From NCBI RefSeq assembly GCF_000177215.2, contig NZ_CM001368.1, positions 3,541,625 through 3,605,624 on the forward strand: 64,000 nucleotides of DNA, written 5' to 3'. Positions 53,356-62,009 of the stretch are shown here, piece after piece; the first letter of the stretch is position 1, and every line of letters starts with the position of its first letter. The stretch is from Solidesulfovibrio carbinoliphilus subsp. oakridgensis (GTDB lineage: Bacteria > Desulfobacterota > Desulfovibrionia > Desulfovibrionales > Desulfovibrionaceae). The notes below the pieces were generated by a model. That model did not search any database. It saw only the letters and a list, made by a program, of their open reading frames with translations, and had not been told where the DNA came from. Position numbers and translations under genes: made by a program.

Positions 53356-56300
53356 ATGGTCAATTTCTTCATCGACCGGCCGGTTTTTTCCGCCGTCCTC
53401 TCCATCATCATCACCCTGGCCGGGGCCGTGTGCATCGCCACCCTGCCCATCGCCCAGTATCCGCAGATCGTGCCCCCCACCGTCCAGGTGGCCGCCACCT
53501 ACGACGGGGCCAGCGCCCAAGTCGTGGAAGAGTCCGTGGCCACGCCCATCGAGCAGGAGGTCAACGGGGCCCAGGACATGCTCTACATGAACTCCGTCAG
53601 CTCCAACGACGGGCGCATGGTCCTAAACGTCACCTTCGACATCAGCCGCGACCTCGACCTGGCCACGGTCGACGTCCAAAACCGCGTGGCCCTGGCCAAC
53701 TCCCGCCTGCCCTCGGAAGTGACCCGGCGCGGCATCTCGGTCAAAAAGCAGTCCCCGGACATGCTGCTGGTCATTAACCTCAACTCCCCGGACGGCAGCC
53801 GCGACACGCTGTTTTTAAACAACTACGCGAAAATCAACATCACCGACGCCCTGGCCCGGGTGCCCGGCGTCGGCAACGTGGCCGTCTTTGGCGAGCGCGA
53901 CTACGGCATGCGCGTCTGGCTCGACCCGGACAAGCTGGCCCGCCTGGGCCTTACCGCCTCCGACGTGGCCAACGCCGTGCGCCAGCAAAACGTCCAGGCC
54001 CCGGCCGGCCAGATCGGCATGCCGCCGGCCCCGCCGGGCCAGGAGTTCCAGCTGACGGTCCAGGTCAAGGGCCGGCTGATCGACCCCGGGGAATTCGCCG
54101 ACATCATCGTGCGCACGGGCTCGGGGGCCGAGATCGTGCGCATCCGCGACGTCGGCCGGGTGGAGCTCGGCAGCCAGAGCTACTCCGCCTTCACCCGCCT
54201 AAACGGCCAGCCCACCTGCACCATCCAGGTCTTCCAGCTCCCCGGGGCCAACGGCCTGGACGTGGTCAAGCAGATCCGGGCCATCATGGCCGAGCAGGCC
54301 GGCTACTTCCCCTCGGGCATGGCCTACACCATCCCCTACGACACCACCAAGTTCGTCACCGCCTCCATCCACGAGGTCATAAAAACCCTCTTCGAGGCCG
54401 TGCTCCTGGTCCTCATCGTGGTCTACGTGTTCCTGCAAAACGGCCGGGCCACGCTCATCCCCATGCTGACCGTGCCGGTCTCCCTGGTCGGCACCTTCGC
54501 CTTCATGCAGGTCTTCGGCTTCTCCATCAACACGCTGACCCTCTTCGGCCTGGTCCTGGCCATCGGCATCGTGGTCGACGACGCCATCGTGGTGGTCGAG
54601 GCCGTGCAGCACAAGATCGACCACGGCGGCCTGGCCCCGCGCGAGGCCACCCGGGCGGCCATGGCCGAGGTGGCGGGCCCGGTCATCGCCATCTCCCTGG
54701 TCCTCATCTCGGTCTTCGTGCCGGTCGCCTTCATGGGCGGGGTGACGGGCCGGCTCTACCAGCAGTTCGCCCTGACGCTCGCCGTCTCGGTCGCCCTGTC
54801 CGCCATCTGCGCCCTCACCCTCTCGCCGGCCCTGTGCGCGCTGATCCTGCGCCCGGCCGGCCAGGCCCGGGGGCCCCTTGGCGCCTTTTTCCGGGGATTC
54901 AACTATGTCTTCGACAAGACGACCAACGGCTACGCCGCCGGCGTGCGCGCCGCCATCCGCCTTTTCGTCGTCACCCTGGTCTGCCTCGGAGCCGTGGTCG
55001 GCGGCACCTACTGGCTCCTCAAATCCGTGCCCACGGGATTCGTGCCCGACGAGGACCAGGGCTATTTCATCGTCAACACCATCCTGCCCGAGGGGGCGTC
55101 GCTCGAGCGCAACGACGCCGTGGTCCGGCGCATGGAAGAGACCATCGCCGCCGACCCGGCCGTGGCCGACGTCCTGTCCCTGGGCGGCTACAACCTCCTG
55201 ACCAGCACCTACAGCTCCTACGCCAGCGCGCTCTTCGTCATCCTGAAACCCTGGGAGGAGCGGGCCACGCCCGAACTGTCCCTGGACGCGGCCATGAACC
55301 GGGCCCGGCAGTTTTTTGCCGGCATCCAGGAAGCCATGGTCATGGCCTTCAACCCCTCGCCCATTCCCGGCCTCGGCACCACCGGCGGCTTCCAGTTCGA
55401 ACTCCAGGACCGGGCCGGCGGCCAGGTCGGCGACCTGGCCCGGGTGGCCTACGAATTCCTGGACGAGGCCCGCAAGGAGCCGGCCGTCACCGGCCTTTTC
55501 ACGGACTTCAGCGTGGACGTGCCCCAGCTTTTTTATAACCTCGACCGCGACAAGGTCCAGACGCTCGGCATCCCGCCAAGCGACGTATTCGAGGCGCTCC
55601 AGACCTATCTGGGCGGTCTCTACGTCAACGATTTCAATAAGTTCGGCCGCACCTACCGGGTCATGCTCCAGGCCGAGCCGCGCTTTCGCCGCAGCCCGTC
55701 GGACATCGAACGTTTCTACGTCCGAAGCGCCACGCGGGAGATGGTTCCCTTGAGCACGCTCGGCCAGACCACCGATATCCGGGGCCCCGAATACATCCGC
55801 CGTTTCAACCTCTTTCGCACCGTGGAAATCTCCGGCGGCACGCCCCCGGGCTTCTCCTCGGGCCAGTCGCTGGCCGCCATGGCCGGCCTGGCCAGGAGCA
55901 AGCTGCCGCTGGGCTACGGCTACGACTGGACCGGCATCGCCTTCCAGGAGGTGAAGGCCGGCAGCCAGTCGGTCTTCATCTTCGGCCTGGCCCTGGTCAT
56001 GGTCTTTCTCGTCCTGGCCGCCCAGTACGAATCCTGGGCCGTGCCCTTTGCCGTCATCCTGGCCGTGCCCCTGGCCGTGTTCGGCGCCATGGCCGCCCAG
56101 ATGTGGCGCGGGCTGGACAACAACGTCTACGCCCAGATCGGACTGGTCATGCTGATCGGCCTGGCGGCCAAAAACGCCATCCTCATCGTCGAATTCGCCA
56201 AGATGCGCCGCGAAAAGGGCGACACCCCGGCCGAGGCCGCCGTCGCCGCCTCGGTGCTGCGCTTCCGGCCCATCCTCATGACCTCCTTCGCCTTCATCCT

Positions 56301-56478
56301 CGGCGTGGTGCCCATGCTGGTCGCCACCGGCGCCGGCGCGGCCAGCCGGCATGCGCTCGGCACCGCCGTCTTCGGCGGCATGCTGGCCGCCACCATCCTC
56401 GGCGTCTACTTCGTTCCGGCGCTCTATTGCTTCATTCAGCGCACCGTGGACCGGCTGCGCGGCGGCGGGGTGGAGTAG
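53356..56478 (+). CDS. RND multidrug efflux transporter (AcrB-like)
   Basis: A 1040-residue inner-membrane pump of the HAE1 type, driven by protons. The proton-relay residues are present: D408-D409 in GIVVDDAIVVVEAV and K939 in GLAAKNAILIVEF, equivalent to AcrB D407/D408/K940. The N-terminus FFIDRPVFSAVLSIIITLAG and GFVPDEDQGYFIVNTILPEGA are typical. It pairs with the adaptor gene; no outer-membrane factor gene lies beside it, so a shared TolC-like protein from elsewhere is needed. Substrate is unknown. Confidence 0.94.
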   Translation: MVNFFIDRPVFSAVLSIIITLAGAVCIATLPIAQYPQIVPPTVQVAATYDGASAQVVEESVATPIEQEVNGAQDMLYMNSVSSNDGRMVLNVTFDISRDLDLATVDVQNRVALANSRLPSEVTRRGISVKKQSPDMLLVINLNSPDGSRDTLFLNNYAKINITDALARVPGVGNVAVFGERDYGMRVWLDPDKLARLGLTASDVANAVRQQNVQAPAGQIGMPPAPPGQEFQLTVQVKGRLIDPGEFADIIVRTGSGAEIVRIRDVGRVELGSQSYSAFTRLNGQPTCTIQVFQLPGANGLDVVKQIRAIMAEQAGYFPSGMAYTIPYDTTKFVTASIHEVIKTLFEAVLLVLIVVYVFLQNGRATLIPMLTVPVSLVGTFAFMQVFGFSINTLTLFGLVLAIGIVVDDAIVVVEAVQHKIDHGGLAPREATRAAMAEVAGPVIAISLVLISVFVPVAFMGGVTGRLYQQFALTLAVSVALSAICALTLSPALCALILRPAGQARGPLGAFFRGFNYVFDKTTNGYAAGVRAAIRLFVVTLVCLGAVVGGTYWLLKSVPTGFVPDEDQGYFIVNTILPEGASLERNDAVVRRMEETIAADPAVADVLSLGGYNLLTSTYSSYASALFVILKPWEERATPELSLDAAMNRARQFFAGIQEAMVMAFNPSPIPGLGTTGGFQFELQDRAGGQVGDLARVAYEFLDEARKEPAVTGLFTDFSVDVPQLFYNLDRDKVQTLGIPPSDVFEALQTYLGGLYVNDFNKFGRTYRVMLQAEPRFRRSPSDIERFYVRSATREMVPLSTLGQTTDIRGPEYIRRFNLFRTVEISGGTPPGFSSGQSLAAMAGLARSKLPLGYGYDWTGIAFQEVKAGSQSVFIFGLALVMVFLVLAAQYESWAVPFAVILAVPLAVFGAMAAQMWRGLDNNVYAQIGLVMLIGLAAKNAILIVEFAKMRREKGDTPAEAAVAASVLRFRPILMTSFAFILGVVPMLVATGAGAASRHALGTAVFGGMLAATILGVYFVPALYCFIQRTVDRLRGGGVE

Positions 56479-57046
56479 GGGGAGGGGAGGAAGCGAAGAG
56501 CCTCCGGCGGCCGGGAGGGGGTGACCCCCTCCCGGCCGCCGGAGGCATCTTCCCTTCTCCTTCCCCTTCTCTTCCCCCTTGCTCTCCCACTCCACGCTTC
56601 GTGGAATGCTTCCCGCCGCAGCTGCCGCCCAATCCACGATCGCGCCGAAAGGCCGGGTCCACGCGACGGACGGACGGCCCGCCGCCGGCGGTGGCGAAGG
56701 GCCTGGCGGCCATGCGGTGGATGCCCCCCGGCCCCTGGCCGGCCAGGAGGACGAGGAGGCAGGGGAAAAGCAGCAGCGGCGGCACGGCGAGCAGGTAGGT
56801 CAGGATGTCGGTGGTGAGGAGAAAGAGGAGGATTTTCGAGGCCATGGCGTCGCGGGGCAGGGTCAGGGCGCAGCGGATGAGGGGCGGCGGGGCGAGGCTG
56901 TAGAGGGCGGTTTCGGGCCAGACGCCGAGGAAGAGCCAGGCGGCGGTCTTGCAGGCGCCCGCGCCGCCGACGCCGCCGATCCAGATGACGACCAAGCCCC
57001 CCGCGGCGAAGGCGGCGGCTTTTTGCAGCGGGTGCCGGCTGTCCAT
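56432..57046 (-). CDS. membrane protein with a tail encoded by a repeat
   Basis: Start ATG 57046 with AAGGA upstream. The first 120 residues have two or three membrane segments (GLVVIWIGGVGG, ASKILLFLLTTDILTYLLAV, LLLFPCLLVLLAG). After about residue 125 the frame turns Gly/Arg/Pro-rich, reads through the family 1 palindrome and ends inside the convergent RND gene (47 bases of overlap). The tail is probably an accident of stop-codon loss or repeat insertion, if translated at all. No family is recognised. Confidence 0.5.
   Translation of the reverse strand: MDSRHPLQKAAAFAAGGLVVIWIGGVGGAGACKTAAWLFLGVWPETALYSLAPPPLIRCALTLPRDAMASKILLFLLTTDILTYLLAVPPLLLFPCLLVLLAGQGPGGIHRMAARPFATAGGGPSVRRVDPAFRRDRGLGGSCGGKHSTKRGVGEQGGREGEGEGKMPPAAGRGSPPPGRRRLFASSPPPTPPRRRAAGPRCAE
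56500..56546. repeat. 22-bp perfect palindrome (family 1) after RND gene
   Basis: Bases 56500-56521 and 56525-56546 are exact reverse complements around TGA; each arm starts or ends with the GCCTCCGGCGGCC text found after pit, and the right end GGCCGCCGGAGGCATCTTC matches katA and cbiA copies. It lies 21 bases after the RND stop. The downstream minus-strand frame reads straight through it. Confidence 0.75.
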
Positions 57047-57108
57047 GCCCTGTCCTTGGCCCGCCCTGGCGAGGCCGGAGGAAGGGATGCAAGAACGGTG
57101 CAGGAAAA

Positions 57109-59607
57109 TCAGGCCCGGCGGACGGCCGCGGCGGCCAGAACCCGGTCGAGCTCCGTCTGAAGCAGCGGTTTGGAGAGGTAGTCGTCGAGGCCCGAAGCCA
57201 GGAAGCGCTCCCGGTCGCCGGGCATGGCGTGGGCGGTGACGGCCGCGATGAAGACGCCGGCCCGATCGGGGTCGGCCAGGGCCCGGATGGCCCGGGTGGC
57301 TTCGAGGCCGCCCATGCCGGGCATCTGGATGTCCATGAGGATGCAGTCGAAGGGGTGCCGGATGACGGCGTCCAGGGCTTCGCGGCCATCGGCGGCGGTG
57401 GTGACGGCGTGGCCGCGCCGCAGGAGCAGTTTCTCGGTGATGTCGCGGCTGACCCGGTTGTCCTCGGCCAAAAGGACGCGCAGCGGCGGCAGGGCCGAGC
57501 TCTCGGCCCGGTGGAGGCCGGCCGGCAGTTCCGGCGCGAAGGCCTCCAGGCCGAAGAGGGCGGTGAAGGTGAAGACCGATCCCTGGCCGGGTTCGCTTTC
57601 GAGGCCGATCACGCCGCCCATGAGGCCGACCAGCCGGCGGGTGATGGCCAGGCCCAGGCCCGTGCCGCCGAAGCGCCGGGTATAGGAGCCGTCGGCCTGG
57701 GTGAAGGCCTCGAAGATGCGGTCGGCGTCCTCGGGGCGGATGCCGATGCCGGTGTCGCTGACGGAAAAGACCAGCTCCTGGGTGGCGTCCGGCCCGGCCG
57801 ACTCCTGGGCCAGGCAGGTTTCCACGCACTGGACGCCGATGACCACGCCGCCGCGCCGGGTGAATTTGATGGCGTTGCCGACGAGGTTGACCAGGACCTG
57901 GCGCAGCCGATCCGCGTCGCCAAGGAGCACGTCGGGCACGTCCGGGGCCACGTCCACGTGGAGTTCCAGGCCGTTTTCCCGGGCCAGGACGCCGAGCGCG
58001 GCCTCGACCGAGGCCAGGACGCCGCGCAGGCCGAAGGGGTCCCGGGCCAGTTCCAGCCGGTCGGCCTCGATCTTGGAGAAATCGAGGATGTCGTTGATGA
58101 GCGTCAGAAGCGAGGTGGCCGAGTCCTCGATGTCTTTGAGAAAGCCCTGCTGGGCCGGATCGAGGCTGGTGCCGCCGAGGATCTGGGCCATGCCGAGGAT
58201 GCCGTTCATGGGGGTGCGGATTTCATGGCTCATGTTGGCCAGAAATTCGCTTTTGGCCTGGCTGGCCGCTTCGGCCGCCTCCTTGGCCACGGCCATGGCC
58301 GCCTCGGCTTCCCGGCGCTCGGCCACTTCCCGGATGAGTTCCTCGTTCATGCGGTTGAGCGTCCGGGTCCGGTCGCGCACCATGTCTTCGAGGCGTTCGT
58401 TGATGCCTTCGAGTTCCTTGCGGGCCAGCACCCGGTCGGTGATGTCCTCGACGATGCCGGCCACCCGGTAGACGACGCCGGTGTCGTCGGCCACGGGAAA
58501 GTGGCGGGCCTGGACCCAGCGCACCGTGCCGTCGGGCCGCAGCAGGCGGTATTCCGGGAAGACGCCCGGGACCACGGGTCTGCCGGCCAGGGAGGTCAGG
58601 TACGAGAGGACCGGGTCCCGGTCCTCGGGGTGCACGCTCTCGAGCCAGGACAGGGGAGCCTCGTAGAGGCTTCTGGTGGTGCGGCCCCAGAGCCGTTCGT
58701 AGGCCGGGCTGATGTAAAACGTCCGTTTCCAGTCGGTGGCGGTGAGCCAGAAGACCTCGCCGATGGCCTCGGCCAGCTGGCGGAACTTCTTTTCGCTCGC
58801 GCGCAGGGCCCGTTCGGCCATGCGGCGTTCGGTGATGTCGCGGACCACGGCGATGATCCGGGTCCGGCCCTTGTAGGTGACGGCCCGCAGGCTGACCTCG
58901 GTCCAGAAGAGCCGGCCGCTTTTGTCCCGGGCCAGCCAGTCGAAGAGTTGGGGCCGGCCTTCGCCGGCCAGACGAAGCTTGGCCAGGATCTCGTCGGCGG
59001 AATAGGGCGGCGAGCCGGCGGTGAGGTCGGGGGGCGCCAGGCGGCGGAATTCCTCCAGGCTGTGCCCGAAAAGGTCCACGGCCCGGTCGTTGGCTTCCAG
59101 GAACGCGCCCGTGGCCGCGTCCTGGATGAAGATGGCGTCGCTTACGGCGTTGAATATGCTGCGGTACTCGGCGTCGCTTTCCCGGAGCGCCGCTTCGCTT
59201 TGCAGCCGGTCCGTGATGTCGTGGCCGCAGCCGAGCACGGCCGCCTGGCCGCCCGCCGCAGGGGCGAGGAGGGCGTGGCTCCAGCTGATGCGCCGCCGGC
59301 CCGGGGCGGCAAGGAGGTCCCAGGCGTCGGACCGGCCGTGGGCGGGCAGGCGGCCGGCCACGATGCCGGCCAGGGCGGCCCGGCCCCGGTCGTGGTCTTC
59401 CGGCGGGATGGCCAGTTCGAACCAGTCCCGGCCGAGGGCCTCTTCCCGCGTGCGGCCGAGAAAGGCCAGGCCCCGGTCGCTTATGGCCGACAGGCGGCCG
59501 TCCGGGGCCAGGACCACGACGATGTCGCCGGCGGTTTCCCACAGCGCGGCGCACAGGGTGCCGGCCTCGGTCGGCGTTTGGTCGGTGGGGGCTGTCGCAT
59601 TTTGCAT
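57109..59607 (-). CDS. hybrid histidine kinase with three PAS domains
   Basis: An 832-residue cytoplasmic hybrid sensor. Three PAS/PAC units (about 25-140, 145-270, 275-400) lead into a coiled coil and HisKA with His461 ([12 protein letters not shown]), HATPase ([24 protein letters not shown]) and a receiver with Asp759 ([13 protein letters not shown]). No membrane segment or HPt is present. Its input is intracellular, perhaps redox or ligand binding by PAS. It stands alone, divergent from the DUF169 gene. Confidence 0.9.
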   Translation of the reverse strand: MQNATAPTDQTPTEAGTLCAALWETAGDIVVVLAPDGRLSAISDRGLAFLGRTREEALGRDWFELAIPPEDHDRGRAALAGIVAGRLPAHGRSDAWDLLAAPGRRRISWSHALLAPAAGGQAAVLGCGHDITDRLQSEAALRESDAEYRSIFNAVSDAIFIQDAATGAFLEANDRAVDLFGHSLEEFRRLAPPDLTAGSPPYSADEILAKLRLAGEGRPQLFDWLARDKSGRLFWTEVSLRAVTYKGRTRIIAVVRDITERRMAERALRASEKKFRQLAEAIGEVFWLTATDWKRTFYISPAYERLWGRTTRSLYEAPLSWLESVHPEDRDPVLSYLTSLAGRPVVPGVFPEYRLLRPDGTVRWVQARHFPVADDTGVVYRVAGIVEDITDRVLARKELEGINERLEDMVRDRTRTLNRMNEELIREVAERREAEAAMAVAKEAAEAASQAKSEFLANMSHEIRTPMNGILGMAQILGGTSLDPAQQGFLKDIEDSATSLLTLINDILDFSKIEADRLELARDPFGLRGVLASVEAALGVLARENGLELHVDVAPDVPDVLLGDADRLRQVLVNLVGNAIKFTRRGGVVIGVQCVETCLAQESAGPDATQELVFSVSDTGIGIRPEDADRIFEAFTQADGSYTRRFGGTGLGLAITRRLVGLMGGVIGLESEPGQGSVFTFTALFGLEAFAPELPAGLHRAESSALPPLRVLLAEDNRVSRDITEKLLLRRGHAVTTAADGREALDAVIRHPFDCILMDIQMPGMGGLEATRAIRALADPDRAGVFIAAVTAHAMPGDRERFLASGLDDYLSKPLLQTELDRVLAAAAVRRA

Positions 59608-60008
59608 GGTGTGGGGAGCGGCGCTTGCCGGTTGCGGACAGGCTTAGCCGTTATGTCCCTTTTCCGCCGGCGCGGCAAGGGGACGCCGGCCCGGTTGGCG
59701 GTTGCCCGGGACCGCGCCTGGCGCTTTGGCGGGCCGACGGGCGCCTGACGCCCAAGGCGTGGCCGTGTGGATCGGAGAGCATCCTTGCCGGCGGCCGGCG
59801 TCCTGGCCGCCGGCCGCGGCGCTCCCGGCGCGGCCCTGGCCAAGGCCATGGGCCTGCCGGCCACCAAGCGCGTCACCCTGGCCCAGGCCGTGGGCTCCCC
59901 CAAGAGCTCGCGTCACGAAATGGGCGTTGCGAGTGTTTTGGTATCCGGAAACGACACGGTGCGCCATTGCTGTGACCGCAACGTTCCTGGCGGACTGCCT
60001 GCAACGTC

Positions 60009-60028
60009 CTTGTGACAAAAATCACAAG
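60009..60028. promoter_or_regulatory. perfect CRP/FNR-type palindrome
   Basis: CTTGTGA at 60009-60015 and TCACAAG at 60022-60028 are exact reverse complements with a 6-base AT-rich spacer (CAAAAA). TGTGA-N6-TCACA is the consensus shape for Crp-Fnr family regulators; the particular regulator is unknown. It lies about 65 bases before the -35 of the DUF169 promoter, distant for direct activation, and could also serve the divergent side. Confidence 0.6.
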
Positions 60029-60092
60029 TCTTTTGCTGTCCGCAACGGATTCGTGCATCCGTCAGGTGATAAAAAGCGCAAAAGTTTTCCGG

Positions 60093-60124
60093 TTGACAGG
60101 CCTTCGACCTGATCGATATATAAT
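60093..60124 (+). promoter_or_regulatory. sigma-70-type promoter of the DUF169 gene
   Basis: TTGACA at 60093-60098, then TATATA at 60117-60122 (18-base spacing) overlapping TATAAT at 60119-60124 (20-base spacing). The -35 and -10 match the consensus well; spacing is at the long end. It is followed by a 9-bp leader hairpin and the DUF169 start 106 bases on. Confidence 0.6.
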
Positions 60125-60229
60125 TGAAAACAATACGGTACAGACGGCGGCCGTGGCCGCCGTCCCGTGCCGCAAGTCGCCCCGGATGCCCCGGGCTTCC
60201 AGGCCGATCAAGCGGAACAAGGAGAAGTC

Positions 60230-61030
60230 ATGGAAAAACTGTCCTACCAGGAGATGCAGCGGGTCCTCATGGACGAGCTGCGCCTCATGCATTATCCCAT
60301 CGCCATCAAATACTTTTTCGACCAGGCCGAGCTCGATGCCTTCAAGGCCCGGGGGGCTCACTACCTGCCGGCCAAGGCACTCACCTTCTGCCAGGCCGAA
60401 CTCGGGGCCCGCATGGAGGGCCTGACCGTGCTCGTCGGCAAGGAGCAGCTCGGCTGCTCCAACGCCAAGTGCGTGTTCGGCTGGAAGGAGATCGACGCGG
60501 CCGAGATCAAGGGCCACCTCAAGTACGTGCGCGACCTGGAGCAGGCCGAGCGGTTTGTCAAAAGCAAGCCGCGCCTGGAAAAGGACTTGCTGGCCGTGGC
60601 GGTCTCGCCTCTGGCCGACACCATGTTCGACCCGGACGTGGTCCACTTCTACTGCGACAACATGCAGGCCTACCACCTGGCCGTGGACTGGATGGCCGCC
60701 CGGGACATCCATCCCCTGCGTCCCAACATGACCATCAATTCGGCGGCCTGCGCCGGCAACGTCCAGGCCTACAATACCGGCGAGGCCAACATCTTCCTGG
60801 CCTGCAGCGGCAGCTACAACGCCGGCAAGACCGAGCGCGGCGAGATCAACGTGGCCATCCCGGGACCGGATATCGGGCTCGTGGTGGAGCGGTTGCTCGC
60901 CCGCAAGGAAGGGACCGGCGGCGCGTCCCTCACCCGCTCCGGCCACCCCTTCCCGGGCGCGGACATCTGCAAGAACTGTCCGCTGATCGTGTTCAAGAAG
61001 TGCGAGTCCCCGCTGGCCGAGGCGGACTGA
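60230..61030 (+). CDS. DUF169 family protein
   Basis: A 266-residue soluble protein typical of DUF169 in sulfate reducers and archaea, with two cysteine sites: CSNAKCVFGW (about residue 80) and a C-terminal CKNCPLIVFKKCES. Middle segments such as PLADTMFDPDVVHFYCDNMQA and NSAACAGNVQAYNTGEANIFLACSG are conserved-looking. The role is unknown; the Cys pattern suggests metal or iron-sulfur binding. ACAAGGAGAAGTC before the ATG is a strong ribosome site. It has its own promoter and terminator. Confidence 0.85.
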   Translation: MEKLSYQEMQRVLMDELRLMHYPIAIKYFFDQAELDAFKARGAHYLPAKALTFCQAELGARMEGLTVLVGKEQLGCSNAKCVFGWKEIDAAEIKGHLKYVRDLEQAERFVKSKPRLEKDLLAVAVSPLADTMFDPDVVHFYCDNMQAYHLAVDWMAARDIHPLRPNMTINSAACAGNVQAYNTGEANIFLACSGSYNAGKTERGEINVAIPGPDIGLVVERLLARKEGTGGASLTRSGHPFPGADICKNCPLIVFKKCESPLAEAD

Positions 61031-61097
61031 ATCCCACGGCCGCAGGCGGCCGTCTCCAGACCGAAACCCGGCCGTTGGCGGGTTTTCGAACGCCGGC

Positions 61098-61127
61098 AAG
61101 GCGGTCCCCCAGGGGGCCGCCTTTTTT
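61098..61127 (+). terminator. rho-independent terminator of DUF169 gene
   Basis: AAGGCGG and CCGCCTT pair, with CCCCC against GGGGG inside, followed by six T (61122-61127). It lies 67 bases after the DUF169 stop codon. Confidence 0.85.
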
Positions 61128-61146
61128 CATGGAACGGGACGGGGGA

Positions 61147-61362
61147 TCAGGCTTCGGCCCGGACGATGGCCCCGAGGCCGGTGTCCAGGGTCCGGGTGCT
61201 GATGGCATGCGGCGTTTCGTCCGGCACGTTGGTGCCGATGTGGACCGCGGCCGCTTCCCGGGCGAAGTGGGCCCCGGCCAGGGCGGCCGTGAAATCGGCC
61301 TCGGGCGTGCCGTCGTAGCGGGTCAGGAAGGCCGCCCGCTCCCACATGCGGTCGGAGATCAT
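61147..61362 (-). CDS. small protein of unknown function
   Basis: A 71-residue soluble protein (MISDRMWERAAFL start), with a mildly acidic profile and no known motif; it is convergent with the DUF169 gene. AAGGAG lies before the ATG on the minus strand, which supports translation. It has high-GC codon use like its neighbours. Function not recognised. Confidence 0.6.
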   Translation of the reverse strand: MISDRMWERAAFLTRYDGTPEADFTAALAGAHFAREAAAVHIGTNVPDETPHAISTRTLDTGLGAIVRAEA

Positions 61363-61634
61363 GGGTCTGGCTCCTTGGGGGCCGTTTGGACGAGGCTAAC
61401 CGGACTGCGGCCGCCGGGCAAGGGGTTTGCCGACATGTCGTCGGTGTGGGCAAAAAACGTAACCGCCTGGTGAAAAAATCGGGCTTCGCGGCCGGGCCGG
61501 CCGGGGCCGGCGGCAGGGCCGTTCCGTCTTTTGCCTGCCGCATCGGCGGGTTGGCCCGATGGGCCGCCGGCCGACGGCCGTGGCACGTTCCTGGCATGGG
61601 GAAAAGCGTCATGGTTTTTCACAGGGAGGTCTCT

Positions 61635-61928
61635 ATGAAACGTCTGCTTTGCACCCTGGCCCTGGTCCTGGCCGTCCTGGCCCTGGCCGATACGGCCCGG
61701 GCCATCACCGTGGCCGGCCCCGGTTTCGCGGTCAGCGTGCCCGTCTATGTCGGCCCCGGCTATGTGCCGCCGCCGGTCTACTATCCGCCGGCACCCGTGT
61801 ACTACGCGCCGCCGCCGGTCTACGTCGGCCCGGGCTATGTGCCGCCGCCGGTCTGGGCAGGGCCGGGCTACCGGCCGGGCCCCCGTCCGGGCTTCGCGCC
61901 GGGCCCCGTCCCGCCGCGCTTCCGCTAA
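61635..61928 (+). CDS. secreted Pro/Tyr/Gly-rich (PXPV-type) protein
   Basis: A 97-residue protein with a signal peptide (1-23, cleavage near ARA) and then a low-complexity mature part of repeated Y-V-G-P-G-Y-V-P-P-P and PVYY units. This matches the PXPV repeat type of proteins found in many proteobacteria; their function is unclear, possibly cell-envelope or adhesion related. GGGAGG precedes the ATG. A strong terminator follows. Confidence 0.75.
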   Translation: MKRLLCTLALVLAVLALADTARAITVAGPGFAVSVPVYVGPGYVPPPVYYPPAPVYYAPPPVYVGPGYVPPPVWAGPGYRPGPRPGFAPGPVPPRFR

Positions 61929-61948
61929 ACGGCCGTCGAAACAACGCG

Positions 61949-61984
61949 GCGCGGCCGGGAATTGCTCCCGGCCGCGCTTTTTTT
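61949..61984 (+). terminator. rho-independent terminator after PXPV gene
   Basis: GCGCGGCCGGGA (61949-61960) pairs perfectly with 61966-61977 around ATTGC, followed by seven T. It also lies just beyond the stop of the convergent GGDEF/TPR gene. Confidence 0.9.
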
Positions 61985-62009
61985 GTGGTCTGTCCCGCCC
62001 GGCGGCGGC

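Larger units (their letters stand above)
59608..60229. other. divergent intergenic region before DUF169 gene
   Basis: A 622-base gap. No gene is supported in it, although short GC-rich frames exist. It carries a CRP/FNR-type palindrome (60009-60028), a good promoter (60093-60124) and a 5' leader hairpin (ACGGCGGCC at 60144-60152 against 60155-60163) upstream of the DUF169 start. Confidence 0.45.

Noticed and set aside
54199-56637. An 812-codon minus-strand frame opposite the RND transporter
   Set aside because: Shadow of a strongly conserved AcrB-like gene; no independent support.
57229-59748. An 839-codon plus-strand frame opposite the triple-PAS hybrid kinase
   Set aside because: Shadow frame with Gly/Ala/Asp-rich translation; the kinase motifs on the other strand are complete.
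59767-60015. 82-codon plus-strand frame in the gap before the DUF169 gene
   Set aside because: No ribosome site, low-complexity N-terminal half, and it runs into the CRP/FNR-type site; unlikely to be a gene.
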